Assembly: GCF_012584455.1 (NCBI RefSeq)
Contig: NZ_JABAEB010000010.1
Location: 1-64,000 of the forward strand
DNA length: 64,000 bases
From: Shewanella oncorhynchi
Lineage (GTDB): Bacteria > Pseudomonadota > Gammaproteobacteria > Enterobacterales > Shewanellaceae
Direction: 5' to 3'
Positions 52,303 through 60,360 of this stretch are shown piece after piece. The position numbers and the translations under genes are program-made. Under the pieces are notes generated by a model, which saw nothing but the letters and a program-made list of their open reading frames with translations, was not told where the DNA came from and did no database searches. Numbering within the stretch: position 1 is the stretch's first letter; each line of letters starts with the position of its first letter.

Positions 52303-54767
52303 TTGGCTAGGTTCTCTGTTAATGTTTGTTGTGCCCATGTTTGGGCATTACAAGTGATATTGCCTAATAGCAATAGGTTCTGTTCACGTTTCACTCGGTG
52401 TAAATCGAGTTCAAGGTTGCACTCTTGTATACCTTGATACTCCACTTGCAAGCTCGGATGGTGTTCACTCATTTCGACGGCAAAAAAGCCATCGGCCTCA
52501 CTCAAGCTGCGCCCCGCATGGTTGGCGATAAGTGCGCCTTTAAGCGGCAATCCCTGTTGATTCACTAAGCGGCCAATCACAGTGACAGTCTTCATGACTC
52601 TGATTTGTTGGTAACTGACGCCGCCCTTATTGAGGTGGTAATGCAATACGCTCGGTTGGATAACTGAAGGTGTGTCATCAAAGTCCTGTATGGCGAGCTG
52701 TACGCTACCACTGCGATAGGCGGTCACTGGCACTAAGTTGCGCCCAGGCTTTAAGGTGACACTGCCACCGTGCTCATCTTCTGCTTGTAAAAGGATGTCT
52801 GGGGTATCAGCCATGACATCGATTATCATGCCCGCATCGTGGTTTTGGCTTTGGCCTGAGATGCTGAGTTCACCCTGTTGCCCTAGTGCAACCATGCTAT
52901 CGAGGTTTATGCCGCTTGTGATGCCACTGTTATAGGACGATGACTGTGCATAGGCATCCCCGCTAACAATATTGTTGCTAAAGCGGCTATTGGCGGTTGC
53001 GCCAACACCATAGCTATCCGTGTTTAGTCCCATCCCTATGGTTTCAATGCCACACCAGTCTAGTTGCTGTTGGTAATCAACATAGGCATGCTGTTCTTGC
53101 CCGCCAGAACGTGAAGTTCTGCTGCCTAAGCCACCACCCATTCGACGCGTTTGATCGCCTAAGTTCATACTGAAATAAAGTGCTCCGCCTTGGTCGCGCT
53201 GGCCTGAAGTGTTAATGCTGCCGGGACGATCGAACGCATTTAAACTCCAGCTCATTTGGCGTCCCCAGAGTTTGCCGTTGTACTGCCAACCTAAGTCAAT
53301 GCCTTGACCTTGCTCAGATTGATGTGACAAATAGGCCGAAACAGAGTGACCTCTCCCTAGGTTATGTTGCAGAGATGCACTCGTCTTTTTGGGATTAGAG
53401 TTCGTAATATCACTGCTTTGCGATTGGCTGAGTTGTTGCTGATGGCTGAGTACAAAACTACCTTGCCTGTAGCTATAAACTGCTTGCAAATCAAAATCGC
53501 TGCCCTGTTGTTCATTCATCACCCAATTACCAAAAAAGCGCAGTTGTTGGTTCCAGTCCCAATCAGCCGAAATGCTGTAGTGCCAACCTTTATCCATAAA
53601 TTGAGCTGCAGCGCCAAGGATGATCGCCGGTGTTAATAAGTAGTTTGCGAGTGCCCCCGTGCTGAGTCCGCGTCTGCTTTCATCATCCCAATTCGTTATT
53701 TCTTGTAACTTTTCTCCAGCAAACAAGTTCACCCGAAAGGGCTCTTCAGTGTTTTGCCATTGAATGGGTTTGTTAATGATTTCTCGACGACGTTCAGTGA
53801 CTTGGCCATCTTCTAGAATCCGAATTTCAACTTCATATATGCCAGATGGTAATACTTTAGTATCAATGGCTTGTAAGCCTGCGTTAATCTGTTGCGAGTT
53901 GATCAATTGCCCATTTTGGTAGATTTCTACCACACCTGCACGATTCGGAGTGACATAAATGGGTGTGGCACTGGCATAGGCTTGAGCGACCAATAACTGA
54001 TTAGAGTCACCCAACATCACGCCCATCACTGCTTGTGAGCTGCCGCTATAAATGATGGGCTGACGAATTAAACCTTGGGCATAAGGGGAGAAATACCCGA
54101 GTCGATAGAAGCGTCCTTCGTTTTGACGTTCTGTATACAACTGTTGAATAGTCGAGTTGAGTGTCTCTTCATTATTTTGAGTGACTTCACCTTCAAGTAG
54201 TGTGGTCCACTGGCCTAAACTTGCTTGGGCTTGCAAATTATAACGGCCTGCGTAATCGCTCTCATTGGATTGACTCCAATTGAGTTGTTGTCGAAATAGC
54301 GCGCCGTAGCTTCCCTGTTCAGGCAAGGCATAGTAGTGCGAGCTTGATGGTTGTTTTTCGATATTGGCCGTTAAAATAGATAATTGAGAGTTCTCCAAAT
54401 TATATTCAATCGCTAATATGCCGCCCTGACAGCCTTTTGGGCACAAACCCAACTTATGTTTTTGGTTTAATTGTGTTACCCATAATTGTTGCTGACGTTC
54501 GTCAAGATCGCTTTCGCTCACGTCAATAAGTTTTAATAGTTGTACACTGGTATCGAGTCCTAACACTATTTCACCTTCGCCAAGCAATTTATTATCAATG
54601 GTGATTCTTACTGTTAATGGGGCATTGAAAAAATGCTCAGAAAATCCATCAGGCAAGTCTTGATATTGCTTTAGCAGCTTGAGCGAGTCCGATGGCGTGT
54701 TATTCGCCAAAGAGCAAGAGCTAAAGATTAGCGTTGCGATCAGAATCGTCAGGATCAAAGATGACAA
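52299..54767 (-). CDS. Outer-membrane usher of an alpha-type chaperone-usher pilus
   Basis: 822-aa usher, like CfaC/CblC. The signal peptide ends near SLANN. Next come an N-terminal chaperone-binding part, then a long barrel with many aromatic strand ends (QLNWSQSNESDYAGRYNLQ; WHYSISADWDWNQQLRFFGNW; AFDRPGSINTSGQRDQGGALYFSMNLGDQTRRMGG), and a plug/C-terminal domain (GRLVNQQGLPLKGALIANHAGRSLSEADGFF). Size and wording are those of the alpha-clade, shorter than gamma ushers. The start is TTG at 54767 behind GAGG. A hairpin separates it from the pilin gene. Confidence 0.9.
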   Translation of the reverse strand: MSSLILTILIATLIFSSCSLANNTPSDSLKLLKQYQDLPDGFSEHFFNAPLTVRITIDNKLLGEGEIVLGLDTSVQLLKLIDVSESDLDERQQQLWVTQLNQKHKLGLCPKGCQGGILAIEYNLENSQLSILTANIEKQPSSSHYYALPEQGSYGALFRQQLNWSQSNESDYAGRYNLQAQASLGQWTTLLEGEVTQNNEETLNSTIQQLYTERQNEGRFYRLGYFSPYAQGLIRQPIIYSGSSQAVMGVMLGDSNQLLVAQAYASATPIYVTPNRAGVVEIYQNGQLINSQQINAGLQAIDTKVLPSGIYEVEIRILEDGQVTERRREIINKPIQWQNTEEPFRVNLFAGEKLQEITNWDDESRRGLSTGALANYLLTPAIILGAAAQFMDKGWHYSISADWDWNQQLRFFGNWVMNEQQGSDFDLQAVYSYRQGSFVLSHQQQLSQSQSSDITNSNPKKTSASLQHNLGRGHSVSAYLSHQSEQGQGIDLGWQYNGKLWGRQMSWSLNAFDRPGSINTSGQRDQGGALYFSMNLGDQTRRMGGGLGSRTSRSGGQEQHAYVDYQQQLDWCGIETIGMGLNTDSYGVGATANSRFSNNIVSGDAYAQSSSYNSGITSGINLDSMVALGQQGELSISGQSQNHDAGMIIDVMADTPDILLQAEDEHGGSVTLKPGRNLVPVTAYRSGSVQLAIQDFDDTPSVIQPSVLHYHLNKGGVSYQQIRVMKTVTVIGRLVNQQGLPLKGALIANHAGRSLSEADGFFAVEMSEHHPSLQVEYQGIQECNLELDLHRVKREQNLLLLGNITCNAQTWAQQTLTENLAK

Positions 54768-54824
54768 GTGTGTTGCCTCATATCGAAAAAATGAAAAGCA
54801 TGAGTCGTTAACTTGAAAATTAAT

Positions 54825-54847
54825 AAAGCTCCCTTCGCGGGAGCTTT
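54825..54847 (-). terminator. Attenuator-like hairpin between major pilin and usher genes
   Basis: AAAGCTCCC-TTCGC-GGGAGCTTT, a perfect 9-bp stem 25 bases after the pilin stop. The minus-strand tail ATTAATTTTC is only partly T-rich. This position favours more pilin than usher mRNA. Confidence 0.7.
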
Positions 54848-54871
54848 TTTGAAATTTAACTTAATAAATCT

Positions 54872-55360
54872 CTATGGTTTTTTAATTGGCGCTTCCGATT
54901 CGAAAATCATATTGACCATGCCTTGGTAGTTACCTGCTACATAGCCGCTTGCTGGCGCAGTAGGAATGATCTCTAGTGCAAGGGTTTTACCCGTTTTAGC
55001 ATTGTCGACATCGACTAATTCAGTCGCAGATGTCTTCAGTTCAATACCGCCCACTTTAACTGTTAGTGCAATATTATCATTGCCACTGGCGATAATGGCT
55101 GGGTTTGATAAGTAACCCGTAATAGCACCAATAGTACTTTTAACTTCTAGTTGCTTATTTAATTGATCTAGCTTTTTTGTATGGGCGTTATATGCTAACT
55201 TTTGCTGGCTGTTGATCCAGTTATCATTGCCTGTTGGTTGCACAAAAAAGTTCTCTGACGGAATTTGTGCAATCACAGTGACTTGATGTTCAATCTTTTC
55301 AGCCGCAAATGAGTTCATGGCCACTAATAAGGTTATTGGGGCCGCCTTCCATATTTTCAT
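54872..55360 (-). CDS. Major pilin, CS1/CFA-I type
   Basis: 162-aa exported structural subunit. The signal peptide is MKIWKAAPITLLVAMNSFAA, then EKIEHQVTVIAQIPSENFFVQPTG, the CS1-pilin opening (xxxVTVTAxxP). The C-terminal end APASGYVAGNYQGMVNMIFESEAP is pilin-like (donor-strand groove). It has no Cys pair, as usual for alpha pilins. It should form the shaft by polymerising behind the tip protein. It is placed second in the operon, between chaperone and usher. Confidence 0.9.
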   Translation of the reverse strand: MKIWKAAPITLLVAMNSFAAEKIEHQVTVIAQIPSENFFVQPTGNDNWINSQQKLAYNAHTKKLDQLNKQLEVKSTIGAITGYLSNPAIIASGNDNIALTVKVGGIELKTSATELVDVDNAKTGKTLALEIIPTAPASGYVAGNYQGMVNMIFESEAPIKKP

Positions 55361-55383
55361 TACAGTCTCCTTTTAGGGATGCA

Positions 55384-56103
55384 TTAGTTACCAATAACTA
55401 TGCTTTTGGTTTTATCACCTTCAATCAATTGAAAGTGATAGCTTTCGTTACTATTTTTTACCAGTTGTTTTTTTGAACCGGGTAAGATGTGCAATTTGGT
55501 CGCTGTGGAACACTCTTTGGTTTTTTTGTTACATGATTCAAAAAAATCTAAAATAATAGTTGTATTCCCGTTATTTTTTATTTCTGCGTTATTTGTGTCT
55601 TCCGTTATTTCAGTCGAGTATTTAGGTTCTTCTGGGGTGATAAATAAAAATGCCCCATAACCTGTTAGTATTTGTATTCCGGCAGTGAGTTCTTCATGCG
55701 TTTTTTCAGTTTTTTGCTCATCAAATCCATCATTGTTTTTTGGCTGCACTGGTACAAAGCGAACTCTAAAGTAACGTTCTGTGTCTTTTTTATCTAAGAA
55801 CAACAATCTCGTTGCTTGTACTCCCTTGGCTGGAATAATTAAGCGAGACGGGCTAGCTATCAAGGCGCGGTTTTCTGTCTCTTGTTCAGGTACTTCATAG
55901 GGCAGGCCATTTTCATCATATTTTATTTCGTTAATCGATATTTTAATAAATGCAGTTGAATCGCCCATGTTCATTATTTTTTTCAAATAAGTGGTTTTAT
56001 TGCTAGGCATATAGTCAAATAAGGTGCCTATGCTTATTTCTGCCGCAGCATAAACTTGAGAGCTATAAAAAATAATACCAAAAAGCGCTAAATATAATCG
56101 CAT
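55384..56103 (-). CDS. Periplasmic pilus chaperone, CfaA/CblB-like
   Basis: 239-aa chaperone. The signal peptide is MRLYLALFGIIFYSSQVYAA. Immunoglobulin-like domain 1 includes YLKKIMNMGDSTAFIKISINEI and LIIPAKGVQATRLLFLDKKDTERYFRVRFVPV, the latter holding the donor strand motif. Domain 2 carries a Cys pair (FFESCNKKTKEC). It guides pilin, tip protein and pilus assembly. The ATG at 56103 sits next to a 15-bp tandem repeat in the 5' leader. It is the first gene of the minus-strand pilus operon. Confidence 0.9.
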   Translation of the reverse strand: MRLYLALFGIIFYSSQVYAAAEISIGTLFDYMPSNKTTYLKKIMNMGDSTAFIKISINEIKYDENGLPYEVPEQETENRALIASPSRLIIPAKGVQATRLLFLDKKDTERYFRVRFVPVQPKNNDGFDEQKTEKTHEELTAGIQILTGYGAFLFITPEEPKYSTEITEDTNNAEIKNNGNTTIILDFFESCNKKTKECSTATKLHILPGSKKQLVKNSNESYHFQLIEGDKTKSIVIGN

Positions 56104-56106
56104 TAT

Positions 56107-56136
56107 TATTGAGTTACCTTGTATTGAGTTGCCTTG
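56107..56136 (-). repeat. 15-bp tandem repeat in the pilus operon leader
   Basis: TATTGAGTTACCTTG (56107-56121) and TATTGAGTTGCCTTG (56122-56136) differ at one base. On the operon strand each holds CAAGG, a ribosome-site-like core, upstream of the chaperone ATG. Confidence 0.85.
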
Positions 56137-56215
56137 ATTTCATTTTTGGTTGATGTTGCTGTTAGATTGGAAAAACATTTTAGCTGTATTTTATATGGGT
56201 GATTTTTATGCGTTA

Positions 56216-56231
56216 ATAGGAATAGTCCTAT
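56216..56231. promoter_or_regulatory. Candidate regulator site between pilus operon and EAL gene
   Basis: ATAGGA-ATAG-TCCTAT, a 6-bp dyad in the 230-base divergent region. NarL/BvgA-type regulators bind inverted heptads of the kind TTTCCTA (known), which gives TCCTA in common; the assignment is speculative. Confidence 0.35.
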
Positions 56232-56333
56232 AATTAAAGTGCAGTGATTTTTTGTTTTTAGGATTTATCTGATAGAAGCGAGTGCCAATTTAGTTAAAAA
56301 TAAGTCAGATATATTAATATTCTGTAGGTATCT

Positions 56334-57074
56334 ATGCTGTCAGTTAAGCGTAAAAAAGTGAGTGAAGATATTGCAAGCTGCATTATGTCTGATGTGGTTA
56401 TGCCTTTTTATCAGCCTATTATCGGGGTTGATAAAACCGTTATAGGATATGAAGCACTTGCACGCCGTTGGGATGCCAAGCGTCATGCATATACAGGTAT
56501 TGATTTTTTATTATTAGATAAAAATGCTGCTTTGCACATTGATATATGGATGTTGAGGTCGATTATCAAAGACTTACCTCGATTGGCCGATCAAGGCGTT
56601 GGCATACTGTCCATTAATTTAAATCCCATGCCATACAGTGTGACTTACCAAAATTTATTACAAATGCTGTTGCTTCAAGCAAAAGTGCTGTGCATCAAAA
56701 TTTGGTTTGAAGTGTTAGAACACACTTTATTAGATGATAAACAGCATGAATTGATTGAAATGTTACGGGCACGAGGAGCCAGCATCGTACTGGATGATTT
56801 TGGCACCCAAGAATGTAATTTCTTGCGTATGATGGTATTGCCCTATGATGTCATCAAGTTAGACCGTTCCCTTTTGCTGCAAGCTTGTCGCTCTTCACAT
56901 TCAATGCGTATGTTGACGAGCTTAGTTGAGTATTTACAGCGATTAGGAATGCAGGTTGTTTGTGAAGGTGTGGAGACTTTGACGCACATTGATGTGGCAA
57001 CTTTATTGGGATGCGATTATCAACAGGGGTATGCCCATGCTATGCCTGCGCCGATTTCGCACTGGGCTCGTTAG
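56334..57074 (+). CDS. EAL-domain c-di-GMP phosphodiesterase
   Basis: 246-aa stand-alone EAL protein without sensor or GGDEF parts. Catalytic landmarks are kept: GYEALARRWD (EAL), LSINLNP, WFEVLEHTLL, VLDDFGTQ (Asp-Asp; Gln for the usual Gly), VIKLDRSLL (Lys), CEGVET and QQGYAHAMPAP. It should degrade c-di-GMP in the cytosol. It is divergent from the pilus operon and shares its promoter region. BvgR, in BvgASR, is an EAL protein, and RocR of RocSAR has an EAL domain, so a role in pilus control is likely but not shown. The ATG is preceded only by a weak GTAGGT. Confidence 0.9.
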   Translation: MLSVKRKKVSEDIASCIMSDVVMPFYQPIIGVDKTVIGYEALARRWDAKRHAYTGIDFLLLDKNAALHIDIWMLRSIIKDLPRLADQGVGILSINLNPMPYSVTYQNLLQMLLLQAKVLCIKIWFEVLEHTLLDDKQHELIEMLRARGASIVLDDFGTQECNFLRMMVLPYDVIKLDRSLLLQACRSSHSMRMLTSLVEYLQRLGMQVVCEGVETLTHIDVATLLGCDYQQGYAHAMPAPISHWAR

Positions 57075-57112
57075 GGCGAATCACGCATTAGCTGCAAATT
57101 AACTGAGGCTGT

Positions 57113-57277
57113 TTATTTCGTTTTTCGCTTACCGAGTAATCCAATCCAAAATGTCCCTTCCAATAGCATACCTAAGATGATGAACACCAATGCACTGGTG
57201 GCGCTGCCATAGGCATAAGCGCTTAATGCTGCTATTAATAACAAGCTTAAGCTTATCCATCGTATGACTGGTTTCAT
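57113..57277 (-). CDS. Small 54-aa membrane protein
   Basis: Frame ATG 57277 to TAA 57113, with GGAG 5 bases before the ATG. The product has two hydrophobic segments (about residues 8-22 and 28-48, ISLSLLLIAALSAYAYGSA and ALVFIILGMLLEGTFWIGLL) and a basic C-terminal tail (GKRKTK). It is convergent with the EAL gene, with 38 bases between. No family was recognised. Likely real because of the ribosome site and the coherent membrane topology. Confidence 0.72.
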   Translation of the reverse strand: MKPVIRWISLSLLLIAALSAYAYGSATSALVFIILGMLLEGTFWIGLLGKRKTK

Positions 57278-57761
57278 TTGCGCTCCGATTTAAAAATACC
57301 GTTACCTGACACTAAGTTATCTGACTTTAGTCGAGGGCGATTTATTTGCCAATTCCACTTTTTAATGACACAGATAGACTAAAATAACCGCTAAAATTCA
57401 ATCCTCTTGATTCTAAATGGCGAAATTGAGGGTTATCACTGAAAATGTCATGTTTAAAAATCCTCAGATGATCAAAGCTTAATCTTGTTTCCATCGGTGT
57501 TTAAGCTGGTATTAGGTAGACTTAACACATTAGCCACAAAATGATTGAGTGTTTGGCTTATCAGCGATTTAGGTTCTGTTGACGTTGGATTTTAGATCAA
57601 TTGATGGCCGAACCTGAGTTAACGCTGACACAGTGTGATGCTATATCCAGTGGTAAATTGTGAGGGATTAGCTTGGAATTGCATACAGGCGCAATAGGTC
57701 CATCGACTTCTAACTGATTGTCTCATAAGATACAAACTTAGCTGATTTATATGGAGGGGCC
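57278..57761. other. Long intergenic region, no recognised gene
   Basis: About 480 bases between a small membrane protein gene and the PepSY gene. No open frame of note, no strong terminator. A GTTCTGTTGAC stretch at 57574 faintly recalls IS-end sequences but has no partner or transposase remnant. It probably holds the promoter of the PepSY/two-component operon. Confidence 0.45.
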
Positions 57762-58283
57762 ATGAGACTATGGTTGCTAGGATTCATGTTGGTATCTGGT
57801 GTCGCAACGGCGGCTCAGAGCATGTATTCGATGTTTGCGGGTGGAGACTATGTACCGCCGTTGAGCGTTATGCAGCAGATTGAAAAAGGGTTCTCCGGTG
57901 TGATTGCCGAATTTCATATGGAAGAGCAAGAGGGTGAATTAGTCTATCAATTTGAGTTGATTAATCCTTTAGCAAACTCTATAACGCGGTTTGAATATCG
58001 TGCCCGTGATGGTAAGTTACTGAAACAAAAGGCGAGTAAAGTAAGCGCCGATGATCTGGGTGAGGTTGAGGCAACGCGTATGATCGCGGCAAAAGATCAA
58101 ACCTTTTCAGGTCTAATCATTAAGGCCACTAAAGATCATAAAGCCTTCTTAACCGAAGCAAAGTTAGACCACGACTTAGGTATCAGTTACTTAGAACTTA
58201 AGCTGCTAGACGATACGGGTAAGTTTAAGTTGGCCTTTGATGTCGAAAATTTACGACCGTTACCTTTACTCAAGTGGGATTGA
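57762..58283 (+). CDS. Exported PepSY-like protein
   Basis: 173-aa periplasmic protein. The signal peptide is MRLWLLGFMLVSGVATAAQS. Two PepSY-like repeats: MQQIEKGFSGVIAEFHMEEQEGELVYQFELINPLANSITRFEYRARDGKLLKQ, then ATRMIAAKDQTFSGLIIKATKDH. The ATG is 5 bases after GGAGGGG. It is the first gene of a PepSY/regulator/kinase operon, mirroring the PepSY gene beside the regulator at 4263-4568. It may modulate the kinase signal or bind metal; neither is proven. Confidence 0.88.
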   Translation: MRLWLLGFMLVSGVATAAQSMYSMFAGGDYVPPLSVMQQIEKGFSGVIAEFHMEEQEGELVYQFELINPLANSITRFEYRARDGKLLKQKASKVSADDLGEVEATRMIAAKDQTFSGLIIKATKDHKAFLTEAKLDHDLGISYLELKLLDDTGKFKLAFDVENLRPLPLLKWD

Positions 58284-58343
58284 AATATCTAAGTCAATCG
58301 AGTGCTCACACGAGTGCTTAAGATTGAGGAGCGCAACATACAG

Positions 58344-59021
58344 ATGAAAATACTTTTAGTTGAAGATGATGCGACGACGATTGATTACATCGTCAAAGGA
58401 TTTCTTGAGCAGGGCCACAATATCGAAACGGCGAGCGATGGCCATCAAGGTCTGTCACTCGCGACGAGTAGTCAGTACGATCTCGTGATCCTCGACCGCA
58501 TGTTACCTCAGCTCGATGGCTTAAAATTGCTGGCCGCCTTAAGGGCAACGGGTAATCAAACACCAGTGCTGATTTTATCCGCTTTAGCGCATGTCGATGA
58601 GCGAGTAAAAGGCTTGCGGGCAGGTGGCGACGACTATATGACTAAGCCGTTTGCTTTCTCCGAGTTATTAGTCCGCGCTGAAAAACTGATGCACCGTGGC
58701 CAATCTGTGCCTGTGACAACTGATCTCGTTGTTGGTGGTTTGAAGATGGAGCTACTGACCCGTAATGTCACTTTAGACGGGCAGGAGTTGATGCTACAGC
58801 CGAAAGAGTTTCAGTTACTTAAGTATTTGATGGAACATGCTAATCAAGTTATTAGCCGCACCTTATTGTTCGAAGCAGTGTGGGATTATCACTTTGACCC
58901 GCGCACGAACGTCATCGATGTGCATATCGCAAAATTACGCCGTAAATTTGAAGAGTTAGGCCATGGCGAGCTTATCGAAACCGTGAGGGGAGCGGGTTAT
59001 CGCTTACGACAAAGGCATTAA
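58344..59021 (+). CDS. OmpR-family response regulator
   Basis: 225-aa regulator. The receiver has MKILLVEDD, LVILDRMLPQLDG and ILSALAHVDERVKGLRAGGDDYMTKPFAFSELL. The winged helix has LQPKEFQLLKYLMEHANQVISRTLLFEAVWDYHFDPRTNVIDVHIAKLRRKF. This wording is close to CusR/CopR-type copper and stress regulators. The ATG at 58344 (MKILLVE) is preferred to the frame start at 58302. The kinase gene follows. Confidence 0.93.
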   Translation: MKILLVEDDATTIDYIVKGFLEQGHNIETASDGHQGLSLATSSQYDLVILDRMLPQLDGLKLLAALRATGNQTPVLILSALAHVDERVKGLRAGGDDYMTKPFAFSELLVRAEKLMHRGQSVPVTTDLVVGGLKMELLTRNVTLDGQELMLQPKEFQLLKYLMEHANQVISRTLLFEAVWDYHFDPRTNVIDVHIAKLRRKFEELGHGELIETVRGAGYRLRQRH

Positions 59022-59070
59022 GCCTTACCAAAGCAGCGCCTGGCGCATCACAATCGTTTTTTCGACCTTA

Positions 59071-60327
59071 GTGATAGTGATCATCGGGGCGTTGCTATTT
59101 GCCCTCTATCGGCAGTTGATTATTGAGCAGCAGTATCAAGTGACTCAATATTTAGAGTCAGAGACCCAACGTTATCAGCAACTTGCCCTAACGGTTGATC
59201 GCCGTAGTTTTGCCGCTCAAATCCGCGCCGCCGATCCACAAACGGCCCTGATCGCTTGGCGTAACAGCTACGATATGGTCGGTGCCTTGAGCTTTATGCC
59301 CGAAGGCATGCCCATGCTGCCGCAAACGCGGGATTTTCCTATCTTAACCGGTGGCCCGGATAAGCTGCATATTCTTACTGGCGGTCTGGTGATGACCCGC
59401 TACGGCCCAGTATTGATTGCGACCCGTACCGATAACTTAGCGACGTTAATTGATAAGTTTATCAGTGCCGCTGCAACGGCTGTCATGCTTACCGTAGTGT
59501 TGACTTTAGCGCTCGGCTATCTGTTTTCTAAGGCGATTTTACGTCGATTAGTGCAATACAACCGCTTGAGTGAACAGATTGAACGCGGTCACTACGACAC
59601 CCGCTTACCCTTGAGTTGGCGTCAGGATGAGTTCGATATGTTGGCGCTGCAGTTTAATAATGTGCTGGATATTCTCGAAAATAACCTGATGGCAGTGCGT
59701 GGTGCGACCGATAATATCGCCCATGATTTACGTACTCCACTGTCACATATCCGTATTGGTATTGAAGAGTTAGCGAGTAAGCCGAGCAACGAGATTAGCG
59801 AAGGTTGCGCCATTTTGACCGAGGAGCTCGATCATTGTTTAGCGACGTTTGATGCCATGTTGTCGCTCACGCGTATCGAAGAAGGTCAGCAGACACTCGA
59901 TTTGCAGGAGTTAAGCCTAGCGCAACTGTGTACTGACTTATTGGATATGGCCGATGCTGTGGCTGAATCTAACGAGCAAACCTTGAGTTTATCGTTACTG
60001 ACAGATCATAAGGTTTTTGGTGATAAATACTTATTATTCCAAGCTTTATATAATCTTGTCGATAATGCGATGAAGTATTCTGGCCAAGGTGCGCGGATTG
60101 AGATTATTCAGTCAGGCCCACAAATTCAGATCCGTGATAATGGCCCTGGTATTCCAGATGAGAGTAAAGAAAGAGTGTTCGAACGTTTAGTGCGCCTCGA
60201 CCCTAGCCGGCATTTACAGGGCACTGGTTTAGGATTATCTATGGTCAAAGCGATTCTCTCACGGCACAATGCCAAAATTAATCTCACGGATAATCATCCA
60301 GGCTTAGTCGTCACTATTCAGTTTTAA
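59071..60327 (+). CDS. Sensor histidine kinase, start codon uncertain
   Basis: 418 aa if read from the GTG at 59071. That cuts the first membrane helix short; in-frame codons upstream encode KPYQSSAWRITIVFSTLV, which extends it naturally. No ATG, GTG or TTG exists between the stop at 58984 and 59071. ATT at 59017 overlaps the regulator stop and could be a rare start. Beyond: periplasmic region to about 130, second helix near 140-158, HAMP (QYNRLSEQIERGHYDTRLPLS), H-box DNIAHDLRTPLSHIR, ATPase with NLVDNAMKYSG, RDNGPGIPD and GTGLGLSMV. Copper-responsive CusS-like kinases share this shape. Confidence 0.85.
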   Translation: MIVIIGALLFALYRQLIIEQQYQVTQYLESETQRYQQLALTVDRRSFAAQIRAADPQTALIAWRNSYDMVGALSFMPEGMPMLPQTRDFPILTGGPDKLHILTGGLVMTRYGPVLIATRTDNLATLIDKFISAAATAVMLTVVLTLALGYLFSKAILRRLVQYNRLSEQIERGHYDTRLPLSWRQDEFDMLALQFNNVLDILENNLMAVRGATDNIAHDLRTPLSHIRIGIEELASKPSNEISEGCAILTEELDHCLATFDAMLSLTRIEEGQQTLDLQELSLAQLCTDLLDMADAVAESNEQTLSLSLLTDHKVFGDKYLLFQALYNLVDNAMKYSGQGARIEIIQSGPQIQIRDNGPGIPDESKERVFERLVRLDPSRHLQGTGLGLSMVKAILSRHNAKINLTDNHPGLVVTIQF

Positions 60328-60360
60328 GTCGATGATCCGCATTACAACGTCGAGTACTCC

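Noticed and set aside
57570-57630. GTTCTGTTGAC stretch resembling an IS end
   Set aside because: No matching inverted end, target duplication or transposase remnant nearby.
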